A stretch of 64,000 nucleotides of DNA, taken from contig NZ_FOUK01000006.1 in NCBI RefSeq assembly GCF_900114845.1, positions 320,048 to 384,047 of the forward strand, read 5' to 3'. The DNA is from Pimelobacter simplex. Its GTDB lineage: Bacteria; Actinomycetota; Actinomycetes; Propionibacteriales; Nocardioidaceae. Below the pieces are notes generated by a model. That model did not search any database. It had not been told where the DNA came from and was given only the letters and a program-made list of their open reading frames with translations. Below are positions 24,126 through 31,289 of this stretch, in pieces. Each line of letters starts with the position of its first letter. The first letter of the stretch is position 1. Made by a program: the position numbers and the translations under genes.

Positions 24126-25174
24126 CGGAGCTCGGTCAGCACCCGGCGGTCGTCGGCGCCTCCGCGGCGCACCAGCGCGTCGATCGCTGCGGACGCGGTC
24201 TTGAGTGACAGCGCCTCGGCCATGCCGGCCATCCCGTTGTGCTCGGCGCCGCGGCGCGCGATGACGCCCAGGTGCTCCGCCGGCCACGTCTCGGCCGGCA
24301 GCGCCGCCGTCGCGAGCACCGCCGCCCGGACGACGTCCACGTTGGTGCCGACGAAGAGGACGCCGCAGCACCAGCCGACCCGCGAGCCGGGCCACTCCGG
24401 GACGACGTCCGCGCGGGCCGCGAGCTCGACCCACTCCCGCAGCAGCGCCCGGGCCGGCGAGGTGGCCGGCTCCAGCAGCGCACCGACCTCGCGCCACCAG
24501 CGCTGCGCGGGTCTGCGCGGCCCCAGCCCGCTGAGCACACGCACCAGCGCCGTCACCTCGTCCGCCGGCCGTGCCCGGGCTGCGGCGCGCGCCGGACCGG
24601 ACCAGGTGTCGCCGTCGACCAGCAGCGAGAGGTCGAGCAGCTCCGGCGGCGTCGCCGAGGCGAGCGTCCGCCGCGCCAGGTGCCGCAGCTCGACGACGCG
24701 CGGCTCCTCGTCCGCCGCCCCGTCCAGGCCGGCGGCAGTGCGGGTGAGCGCCTCCAGCAGGGCTGCGTCGGCCGCACCGTCCGCGCACACCGCGGCCGCG
24801 CCGCGCAGGGCGAGCGCCACCCTCCGGTCGTCGTACGCCTGACCGCGGAGGGACTCGAGAGCCGTCGTCGCCGTGGTCGCCGTCCAGGGCAGCCGGACCC
24901 GGGACAGGTGGTCCCACGGCTGGCGGTCCCGACCGAGCCAGTCCCGCTCCGGGTCGGTCAGCATCTCGACGCTGAACCACAGCACCCGCGGGCCGGAGCG
25001 CCGCGCAGGCTCACCGGCCGCCAGCAGCACCAGCAACCCCGACAGGCGCACCTCGGGATCGAGGCGGCGGTCCGTCAGCACCCGGGGCCAGGCCTCCCAG
25101 CCGAGCCCGAGCGCAGTGAGAGCGGCATCCACCCGGGCCCGGTGCGCGGTCAACGGCGCGTCTGCCTCGCTCAC
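24065..25174 (-). CDS. Protein of unknown function, 369 aa
   Basis: I do not recognise a family. The protein is rich in Ala, Leu and Arg and looks mostly helical, with repeated helix-pair patterns such as LLEALTRTAAGLDGAADEE and ALLREWVELAARADVVPEW that would fit a HEAT-like solenoid. No signal peptide or membrane helix is seen. The GTG at 25174 (VSEADAPLTAHRARVD) is chosen because coding character begins there; no clear ribosome site supports it. It overlaps the convergent PAP2_3 gene at the 3' end and is divergent from the ABC-F leader. Confidence 0.6.
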   Translation of the reverse strand: MSEADAPLTAHRARVDAALTALGLGWEAWPRVLTDRRLDPEVRLSGLLVLLAAGEPARRSGPRVLWFSVEMLTDPERDWLGRDRQPWDHLSRVRLPWTATTATTALESLRGQAYDDRRVALALRGAAAVCADGAADAALLEALTRTAAGLDGAADEEPRVVELRHLARRTLASATPPELLDLSLLVDGDTWSGPARAAARARPADEVTALVRVLSGLGPRRPAQRWWREVGALLEPATSPARALLREWVELAARADVVPEWPGSRVGWCCGVLFVGTNVDVVRAAVLATAALPAETWPAEHLGVIARRGAEHNGMAGMAEALSLKTASAAIDALVRRGGADDRRVLTELRYALRRKDLLKRVVAALEED

Positions 25175-25227
25175 GCCGTGAGCATGGCAGAGCAGGTGCT
25201 CCGCCCGGGGCGAGTCGCCCGATGAAC

Positions 25228-25398
25228 TAGGCTGCTCCCGTGCTGATCGAGGTCGACAGAGGCTAGCCGCCGGACCGGCGGCCGCCTTCGCCACGACTCC
25301 CTACGCCCGCGCCCTCGCGCGCGGCGGGTCCTGCGCGCGGGCGTGTGCCCGACGGTTCGAGACGACCGTCCCTCTCTCCCCTGCACGGAAGACCTCAG
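25228..25398 (+). promoter_or_regulatory. Leader of the ABC-F gene: leaderless promoter, uORF and stem-loops (putative attenuator)
   Basis: A TAGGCT -10 box (25228-25233) lies six bases before the GTG of an eight-codon ORF. Behind it come three stem-loops: GCCGCC/GGCGGC (25266-25282), a ten-base-pair stem ACGCCCGCGC/GCGCGGGCGT (25303-25312 with 25335-25344), and GACGGT/ACCGTC (25351-25370) followed by a pyrimidine-rich tract. The ABC-F start is about 30 bases later. Antibiotic-resistance ABC-F genes are often controlled by ribosome stalling on such leaders. The structures are read; attenuation is inferred. Confidence 0.6.
25240..25266 (+). CDS. Eight-residue leader peptide ORF
   Basis: The ORF starts with GTG, encodes MLIEVDRG and ends with TAG, which forms part of the first stem-loop of the leader. 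It begins six bases behind a TAGGCT box, so the ribosome could initiate directly on the 5' end of the transcript. Its position before an ABC-F gene suggests a sensing peptide. It is too short to be supported by coding statistics. Confidence 0.4.
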   Translation: MLIEVDRG

Positions 25399-25399
25399 C

Positions 25400-27022
25400 A
25401 TGTCCACGAACCCTGTCATCACCCTGCACGACCTCACCTTCGAGTGGCCCGACGGCACCGTCGCCCTCGACCGTCTCAACGGCGCGTTCAACCCCGGGCG
25501 GACCGGCCTGGTGGGCCGCAACGGCGCCGGGAAGTCCACGCTGCTGCGCCTGGTCGCCGGCCTGCTCCGGCCCACGAGCGGCCGCGTCGACACCGTCGGC
25601 GCGGTGGGCTACCTGCCGCAGACCCTGACCCTGCACGCCGGGACGACGATCGCCGGGCTGCTCGGCATCCAGGAGATCATCGACGCGATCGACCACGTCG
25701 AGCGCGGCGACGTCGACCAGCGCCACTTCGACACGATCGGCGACGACTGGGACGTCGAGTCCCGTGCCGACGAGCTGCTCGACCAGATCGGCTTCGGCGC
25801 CGGCGACCTGCACCGGCGGGTGGCCGAGGTGTCCGGTGGCGAGGCGATGCTGATCGCGATCACCGGCCTGCGCATCCGCCGGACGCCGGTCACGCTGCTC
25901 GACGAGCCGACCAACAACCTCGACCGCCCGACCCGCGCGCGGCTCGCGGAGATCGTCGACCAGTGGCCCGGCGCGCTCGTCGTGGTCAGCCACGACCTCG
26001 AGCTGCTGGAGCACGTCGACCAGACCGCCGAGCTGTACGACGGCCGGCTCAGCACGTTCGGCGGCCCCTACAGCGCCTGGCACGAGCACCAGCAGCAGGA
26101 GCAGGCCGCTGCCGAGCAGGCGGCGCGCTCGGCGCAGCAGGCGCTCAAGGTCGAGAAGCGGCAGCGCGTCGAGGCCGAGACCAAGCTGGCCCGGCGCGAG
26201 CGGACCGCGCGCAAGACCCAGAAGGACGGCGGCATCCCCAAGATCCTCGCGGGCAACCGGGCCAGCAAGGCGCAGAACGCCGCCGGCTCGATGCGCTCGA
26301 CGCTGGACGACAAGGTGCAGGCCGCGCAGGCCGCGGTCGACTCCGCCGACGCCCGGGTCCGCCGGGACGAGCACATCCACCTCACGCTCCCGGACCCCGC
26401 CGTCCCGCGCGGACGCCGACTCGTCGAGCTGGTCCAGGACGACCGCACGATCGTCGTCCAGGGACCCGAGCGGGTCGCCCTCGTCGGTCCCAACGGCGCC
26501 GGCAAGTCGACGCTCCTCCAGCAGCTCGTCACCGGCACGGACCCGCGCCCCGGGGCGCCGTACGGGCGGCTGCTCACCGACCGCTTCGGCTACCTCCCCC
26601 AGCGCCTCAACGGCCTCGACGAGGACGCCGACGCGATGGCGAACGTCCGCGCGGTCGCGCCCGGCGTACCGGACGGGACGATCCGCAACCAGCTCGCGCG
26701 TCTGCTGCTGCGCGGCTCGAGCGTCGACCGCCCGGTGCGCTCGCTCTCGGGAGGCGAGCGGTTCCGGGTCTCCCTGGCCACGCTGCTGCTGGCCGAGCCG
26801 CCCGCCGAGCTCCTCGTGCTCGACGAGCCGACCAACAACCTCGACATCACGAGCGTCGAGCAGCTCGTCGAGGCCCTCGCCGGCTACCGCGGCGCCCTGC
26901 TCGTCGTCAGCCACGACCACGCCTTCCTCGAGCGCCTCGGGCTGGACCTGGTCGTCGCGATCGACGACGACGGCCGGCTCAGCCGCCAGTCGTCGTTGTG
27001 TCGGACCGATCCGGCACGATGA
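25400..27022 (+). CDS. ABC-F family ATPase (ribosome protection type)
   Basis: This 540-residue protein has two nucleotide-binding domains and no membrane segment, the ABC-F layout. Walker A motifs are GRNGAGKSTLLRLVAG and GPNGAGKSTLLQQLVTG; signatures are VSGGEAMLI and LSGGERFRVS; both Walker B strands end in DEPTNNLD. The charged helical linker between them (about residues 225-310) would reach the ribosomal P site. ABC-F proteins release drugs from, or rescue, stalled ribosomes. The ATG at 25400 is preceded by GGAAGACC; a longer open frame upstream would run through the leader stem-loops and is not used. Confidence 0.92.
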   Translation: MSTNPVITLHDLTFEWPDGTVALDRLNGAFNPGRTGLVGRNGAGKSTLLRLVAGLLRPTSGRVDTVGAVGYLPQTLTLHAGTTIAGLLGIQEIIDAIDHVERGDVDQRHFDTIGDDWDVESRADELLDQIGFGAGDLHRRVAEVSGGEAMLIAITGLRIRRTPVTLLDEPTNNLDRPTRARLAEIVDQWPGALVVVSHDLELLEHVDQTAELYDGRLSTFGGPYSAWHEHQQQEQAAAEQAARSAQQALKVEKRQRVEAETKLARRERTARKTQKDGGIPKILAGNRASKAQNAAGSMRSTLDDKVQAAQAAVDSADARVRRDEHIHLTLPDPAVPRGRRLVELVQDDRTIVVQGPERVALVGPNGAGKSTLLQQLVTGTDPRPGAPYGRLLTDRFGYLPQRLNGLDEDADAMANVRAVAPGVPDGTIRNQLARLLLRGSSVDRPVRSLSGGERFRVSLATLLLAEPPAELLVLDEPTNNLDITSVEQLVEALAGYRGALLVVSHDHAFLERLGLDLVVAIDDDGRLSRQSSLCRTDPAR

Positions 27023-27026
27023 CGAC

Positions 27027-27392
27027 GTGACCCCGATCGTCGTCGAGCTGCCCAGCCCCGTCCTGCTCCTCGTGGGCCGCGAGGACTTCGACCCGCCCCG
27101 CTCCTTCGGCGATCGCACCTGCGTGGCCACCGGCGACTGCGTCGCCACCGGCATCCGTCCCCGCGCCGCCGGCCCGACGACCGTCACCCTGGTCGCCGAC
27201 CGGCCGGCGCGGGGCCTGGTCGAGCTCGGCAGCCACGTCATCGAGACCGAGGGCATGCTCTCGCTGCGCGACGTCTACAGCCGCGAGTACGCCAACATCG
27301 GCATCGAGCCCGGTCACGTCCTCGTCACCGCGTGGGGCGACGACCCGGCCGAGCCGGGTGAGCTGGTGCTGCAGGTGCAGCCGGCGCCCTAG
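27027..27392 (+). CDS. Hypothetical protein, 121 aa
   Basis: No family recognised. The 121-residue protein looks soluble and strand-rich, with LPSPVLLLVGREDFDPPRSF near the start and GHVLVTAWGDDPAEPGELVL near the end. It contains no Cys-pair or catalytic signature. The GTG start lies five bases behind the ABC-F stop, so the two are probably co-transcribed. The last 4 bases overlap the convergent neighbour. Confidence 0.65.
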   Translation: MTPIVVELPSPVLLLVGREDFDPPRSFGDRTCVATGDCVATGIRPRAAGPTTVTLVADRPARGLVELGSHVIETEGMLSLRDVYSREYANIGIEPGHVLVTAWGDDPAEPGELVLQVQPAP

Positions 27393-28036
27393 CCGCGCTG
27401 CCGGCCGCTCGGGCCGCAGTCGGAGTCGGCGGTGCCCTGCAGCCGCGGGAACCCGGCGACGGCCACGTCGTGCCGGGCGAGCTGGTCGGCGACCCGGACC
27501 TGCGGCCACATCCGCACTCCCCCGCCTTCGCCGGTGCACCCCGACTCGCCGAAGACCAGTCGGACACGGAGCACCTCCTCCTCGCCGGGCCCGAGCTCCA
27601 GCTCGACCTCGGCGACGGCCTGCGCACCTCCGCCGCCCAGATCGTCACCGCTCGGCTCCACTCCGTCGACGGAGTGCACCCGGAAGGCCGATCCGTCGTC
27701 GGGACCGCCGCTCAGGGTGAGGCGCTGGAGCGTCACCTCGTGGTCGCTGAGGTTCTCGACCCGGATCGGGACGGTGCAGGCGAAGCCGCGCCGCAGCGGG
27801 ATCGAGACCTCTCCGAGATCCTCGTCGTCGATCGCTCCCTGGTCCTGGTAGGTGGTCGGCTCGGTGCCCTGGCACCGGGGCGGTCCGGCGTGCGCGATCA
27901 CCTGCGCCGAGGCCCGGTAGCCGCTCCACCACAGCACTGCGGCGCCGAGGGCGAGGACGACGAGCAGGGCGGTCAGCACCAGGACCCCGCGTCCGCGCCG
28001 GTCGGGCGAGACGACCTGCCCCGCGTCGTCGCTCAT
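27389..28036 (-). CDS. Membrane-anchored protein of unknown function, 215 aa
   Basis: A short cytoplasmic N-terminus is followed by one membrane helix (about 17-37, VLVLTALLVVLALGAAVLWW) and an extracellular domain of about 175 residues. This domain has four Cys, in PPRCQGTEP, RGFACTVPI, GESGCTGEG and DSDCGPSG, that could form two disulphides. Its strand pattern (VENLSDHEVTLQRLTLSGGP) suggests an immunoglobulin-like fold. The ATG has GGAGG seven bases upstream and overlaps the stop of the gene before it, so the two are an operon. Confidence 0.75.
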   Translation of the reverse strand: MSDDAGQVVSPDRRGRGVLVLTALLVVLALGAAVLWWSGYRASAQVIAHAGPPRCQGTEPTTYQDQGAIDDEDLGEVSIPLRRGFACTVPIRVENLSDHEVTLQRLTLSGGPDDGSAFRVHSVDGVEPSGDDLGGGGAQAVAEVELELGPGEEEVLRVRLVFGESGCTGEGGGVRMWPQVRVADQLARHDVAVAGFPRLQGTADSDCGPSGRQRG

Positions 28037-29682
28037 GCGCGGCCCTCCAAGCCGAACTGCTCGCCGATCGACCGGTAGATCGCGGCCGCCTCGTCGCGGG
28101 GCCCGTCGCCGACGACGGCGAGCGCGTGGCAGGCCGCGTCGTACGGGTCCGCGACGCCGAAGGCGGCCAGTACCGGGAGCGCCATCGACTGGCGGGACCA
28201 CCGCTGCCCGTCCGGACCGAGGAAGTCGGTGTGGACCACGTCCGGGTCGGAGAAGAGGCGCTGGAAGCAGCCGCCGAGGTCGACAGGATCCGTCGCGGTC
28301 GTCGCGGCGACCACCCACGGGAGGTCCAGCAGCCCGGCGTCCGCCAGCACCGCATGGGCGGCCTGGTCGCGGATCGCCGTCAGGACGTCGTCGTCCAGCG
28401 GCTCCAGCAGGTCGAGCAGCGGGCGGTTCCGCTGGGCGAGCGCGTGGGCCCCACCCGTGGCCGCCGCCCGCATCCGGGCGCTGGGCGGCCGACCGCCCCA
28501 GTGCTCCCCCTCCTCGGCGAGCGCGGCCTGGTCCGCGTCCTCGTCCCGGGCACGGCGCTGCTCCTCGAGCGCTGCCGCCCGGTCCGCCGCACTCGGCGGC
28601 GTCGGCAGACCTGCCAGCGCGACCGTGCCACCCGCGTGCTCGGCCCGCGCCGCCGACGCCAGGGCGGCGACCAGCACCGGCTCGAGGTCGTCCATGCCGA
28701 AGATCGCCACGGCCGCGTTCGCCGCACCGAGCAGTGCGCTGAGGTCGTCCACGTGGCAGGCGTACCGCAGCGCCGAGATCACGTAGCCGGGCCGGTAGAC
28801 GCGGAGCTCCTCCTCGCGCAGCGGCTCGACACCGCCGGCGTTGACCGCGTCGTCCTGCAGCACCCACAGCCGGTCGCTCTCCCGCGCCTGCTGCCGCTCC
28901 CACGCGTCGAGCGCCGGCGGCACGCTGCCCGGACCGTCGACGGCCACGCTCGCCAGGACGGCGGCGGCCACCTCGTTCTCGGCGAGGCTCGCCTGGTGGA
29001 CGGTCGCGTGCACGAGCGCGTGCACGAGCGGACGCCGCATCGTCGGTGGAGCGGTGACCAGCGCGTCCAGGAGCTCGGGGTGGTCCCACTGCAGCGACGA
29101 CGTCTCGGCCGTCACCGCCTCCGGCTGCTCGACCTGCGGGGAGACCGCGCACCACACGGCGTCCTCCACGGGCCCGGCGGTCACCTCGACGCCGGTGAAC
29201 GCGGCGACCATGGCCGCGCCGACCGCGACCGGGTCGACGTCGTCGTCGGCATCCGCCAGCTCGGCGAAGCGGACCAGGGAGCGAGGCAGCCCGTCGAGGT
29301 CCGCCCCCATGCCCAGCTCGCCGGACCACAGGACCTTCCCGCGCCGCGCGCAGGAGAAGATCACCATCCCGTTGACGTTCCAGAAGATGCTGGCCGCCTT
29401 GCCGCCCTTCGAGGCCGGACGCAGCACGACCGAGCGCGAGCCCTCGAACCCGTTGTCCTCCAGCACGATGCTCACCGGGCCATCGGTCTCGACCACGCTC
29501 GCGTGCGGGCCGACGAACCAGCGCTCCGAGTCCATCGACACCGGATCATCACGGTCGATCCCGAAGCACTCCGCCGACACCGACGCGTCACTGCCCACGA
29601 CGACGCTCAGGCAGCCGGCCTCCAGCTCGTCGCTCAGCCACGCGTAGAAGGCGACCTGGTCGGCGGGGGTGGGGGCAGGCAT
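28033..29682 (-). CDS. Unknown protein, 549 aa, possibly DUF6461-like at its N-terminus
   Basis: I do not recognise the whole protein. The N-terminal 200 residues contain SIFWNVNGMVIFSCARRGKV, reminiscent of the actinobacterial DUF6461 family, of unknown function. The remaining region is helical and Ala-rich with no catalytic motif. No signal or membrane helix is seen. The ATG at 29682 lies six bases behind a TAGGTT box (leaderless layout). This promoter and start codon are part of the 42-bp direct repeat found again at 31248. The gene is coupled to the membrane-anchored protein downstream. Confidence 0.72.
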   Translation of the reverse strand: MPAPTPADQVAFYAWLSDELEAGCLSVVVGSDASVSAECFGIDRDDPVSMDSERWFVGPHASVVETDGPVSIVLEDNGFEGSRSVVLRPASKGGKAASIFWNVNGMVIFSCARRGKVLWSGELGMGADLDGLPRSLVRFAELADADDDVDPVAVGAAMVAAFTGVEVTAGPVEDAVWCAVSPQVEQPEAVTAETSSLQWDHPELLDALVTAPPTMRRPLVHALVHATVHQASLAENEVAAAVLASVAVDGPGSVPPALDAWERQQARESDRLWVLQDDAVNAGGVEPLREEELRVYRPGYVISALRYACHVDDLSALLGAANAAVAIFGMDDLEPVLVAALASAARAEHAGGTVALAGLPTPPSAADRAAALEEQRRARDEDADQAALAEEGEHWGGRPPSARMRAAATGGAHALAQRNRPLLDLLEPLDDDVLTAIRDQAAHAVLADAGLLDLPWVVAATTATDPVDLGGCFQRLFSDPDVVHTDFLGPDGQRWSRQSMALPVLAAFGVADPYDAACHALAVVGDGPRDEAAAIYRSIGEQFGLEGRA

Positions 29683-29721
29683 GCGAGCAACCTAGGCCAC
29701 CCGCCCCCTCGCGGTCAGGAG
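29680..29721. repeat. 42-bp perfect direct repeat, copy 1
   Basis: This copy runs from the start codon of the 549-aa gene through its TAGGTT promoter box and ends in TCAGGAG. The identical sequence recurs at 31248-31289, where its end contains the stop codon of the aldehyde dehydrogenase gene. The two copies bound a segment of about 1.5 kb. Confidence 0.95.
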
Positions 29722-29771
29722 CTCCGGTCAGCCGACCGACTCTCCTTCATGCCCCACCGACGAACGCGACG

Positions 29772-29885
29772 TCACCGACTGCGGCGACGTTCCTCCGGAA
29801 GTCGGTCCGAGTGCATTCCGGTGAGGGTGTCGACCAGTGTGGTCTTCCCATGACCGACGTGACCGGCAGTAACGACAACGTGCAT
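29772..29885 (-). pseudogene. Truncated N-terminus of a SelB-like translational GTPase
   Basis: A 37-codon frame on the minus strand contains TAGHVGHGKTTLV followed by LTGM, DR and EERRR in the spacing found at the start of SelB, the selenocysteine-specific elongation factor (TAGHVDHGK...LTGM..DRW.EERRRG). The P-loop GHVxHGKT is complete, but a stop follows directly after the EERRR block, where SelB would go on with GLTIDLGF, and no continuation is found downstream. The usual Asp of GHVDHGK is Gly here. It lies inside the repeat-bounded insert and looks like a remnant carried from elsewhere. An unrelated small P-loop peptide is unlikely. Confidence 0.7.
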
Positions 29886-29922
29886 CTCGACCTATCCCCG
29901 CTGCAGATCCGGCGCGGCACAG

Positions 29923-31191
29923 CTAGGGACGACGCCCCACGAGCAGGTTGCGCGCGTAGGAGAGGTCGTAGATTCGGTACTCCGAGTCGTCCAGGGTCAG
30001 ATCGATCAGCTTTCTGACGCTCCCGGTCCTGGCATCCCACACGTAGCGCACGCCCGGAAAGGCTTCGTACCCCAGGTCACCCACCCCCGGATCGAGCATC
30101 CAGTGGTCGCCCTCAAAGAAGTCCACACCGCTGATCAGCCTCGCCGAGAACTGAGCTCGCGACGTAACGGAACCCGACTCGATCGCCACCACCGTCAACT
30201 CAGTTGAGTACTCCTTGCCGCTCATGGCGGCCGAGCTGAGAAACCCTGCGCTCTTTCCATCGGACGAGACGGCCCGGAGATACCCGTACTCGACACTGCT
30301 CTCTCCGGCATCGCGATAGACGAAGGGCGGGCCGAGGACACCCTCGCCCACAACGGCCGTTCGGACCAGCCGGTCATTGTTGTTGTAGAACCCGTAGGTG
30401 AGCGGAGGCGTCGCGCGCTGAGGATCGAATTGGGCGTAGCCGCCGGCGTAGGGATAGATCGTGCCGCTCGCCGGACGGGGCTTGCCGAACCGCGGGGCGG
30501 CCGCCCACTGGCCGGGGCCGATCCCCTGATTTGTGATGTGGACACGTTGCGAGTCACCCGTCCACTGGTACCCGACGGCCGTTTGACTGGCCGGCCCGCG
30601 GTGCAGCTCGCCGGTCGCCAGGTCCAGCACGACACTGCCACGCAGCGATTTCGTCGCCCACCAGCGGCCGTCCGGCGACAGCGCTCCCGCGCCATAGCTG
30701 TCAGACCCCTGCCAGCCTGCTGCCGGCAGGCCCAGGTCCTCCAAGTGCAGCACCCGCCACCGGCCATCGTCGCCGTAGAAGTACACGGTCTCTCGCGCCC
30801 ACGGCGTGGCATAGGTACGTGGGGGTACCCGCCCATTGAGGTCGTCGATCTCGCCGTAGACCGTGGCTATCGCCTTGCCCGGCAAGTCGTCCAGCAGGTC
30901 CGGTAACTCCTGCAGGTCCTCGGGCATCTGCCGTGGCAGCCGGTAGCCGGTCGCCCAGTGGGCGCGGTCGAGGTCGTACTGGGTGATGCGCTGCGGTCGC
31001 ACGGTCGAGCGATCCGGCTCGTGGCTCCAGTCCAGCGTGGGAGCAGCGGCCGAGTCCGTACCTCCCCGTGATGGCGCCTCCCGCTCAGCAGGCGAGCCCG
31101 AGCCACCACTACAACTCGCCAACAGCCCCGCCAGGAGCACTGCGACACCCGAGGCGAGGATCCGGCCAGAAGGGAGCAGTGGCATCACCAT
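29923..31191 (-). CDS. Putative lipoprotein of unknown function, 422 aa
   Basis: The protein starts with a lipoprotein signal (hydrophobic stretch ending LLAGLLASC, Cys27 as probable lipidation site), then a Ser/Gly-rich spacer. The mature region is strand-rich, with segments such as ALSPDGRWWATKSLRGSVVL and VRYVWDARTGSVRKLIDLTL that suggest a beta-propeller-like repeat. Function unknown. A/T content is higher than in neighbouring genes and the gene lies between two 42-bp direct repeats, so it was probably acquired. Its ATG overlaps the stop of a leader ORF (TGATG); ATG at 31185 is an alternative. Confidence 0.75.
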   Translation of the reverse strand: MVMPLLPSGRILASGVAVLLAGLLASCSGGSGSPAEREAPSRGGTDSAAAPTLDWSHEPDRSTVRPQRITQYDLDRAHWATGYRLPRQMPEDLQELPDLLDDLPGKAIATVYGEIDDLNGRVPPRTYATPWARETVYFYGDDGRWRVLHLEDLGLPAAGWQGSDSYGAGALSPDGRWWATKSLRGSVVLDLATGELHRGPASQTAVGYQWTGDSQRVHITNQGIGPGQWAAAPRFGKPRPASGTIYPYAGGYAQFDPQRATPPLTYGFYNNNDRLVRTAVVGEGVLGPPFVYRDAGESSVEYGYLRAVSSDGKSAGFLSSAAMSGKEYSTELTVVAIESGSVTSRAQFSARLISGVDFFEGDHWMLDPGVGDLGYEAFPGVRYVWDARTGSVRKLIDLTLDDSEYRIYDLSYARNLLVGRRP

Positions 31192-31250
31192 CAGTGCCCC
31201 GCCGCCGTCGACGCGCGGGCGACCCGGTCAGTAGCGGGACGTGCACACAT
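31191..31250 (-). CDS. Nineteen-residue leaderless upstream ORF coupled to the lipoprotein gene
   Basis: The ATG at 31250 lies six bases behind the TAGGTT box supplied by copy 2 of the direct repeat, just as the 549-aa gene starts behind copy 1. The frame begins MCARPATD and ends with TGA, whose last base is the first base of the lipoprotein ATG. The layout predicts leaderless initiation and re-initiation on the lipoprotein gene. Whether the peptide has its own role is unknown. Confidence 0.5.
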   Translation of the reverse strand: MCARPATDRVARASTAAGH

Positions 31251-31289
31251 GCGAGCAACCTAGGCCACCCGCCCCCTCGCGGTCAGGAG
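31248..31289. repeat. 42-bp perfect direct repeat, copy 2
   Basis: Identical to 29680-29721. It covers the 3' end of the aldehyde dehydrogenase gene (stop codon at 31283-31285), the TAGGTT box and the start codon of the upstream ORF. Without the insert, this segment would form the whole intergenic space between the aldehyde dehydrogenase and the 549-aa gene. Confidence 0.95.

Noticed and set aside
25343..25399. Extended N-terminus of the ABC-F protein
   Set aside because: These codons lie in the leader stem-loops, and the ATG at 25400 has its own ribosome-binding site and gives the normal family start.
29747..30040. 97-residue minus-strand frame over the SelB-like fragment
   Set aside because: It reads the same strand in another frame and lacks any recognisable motif; the frame with the P-loop is the meaningful one.
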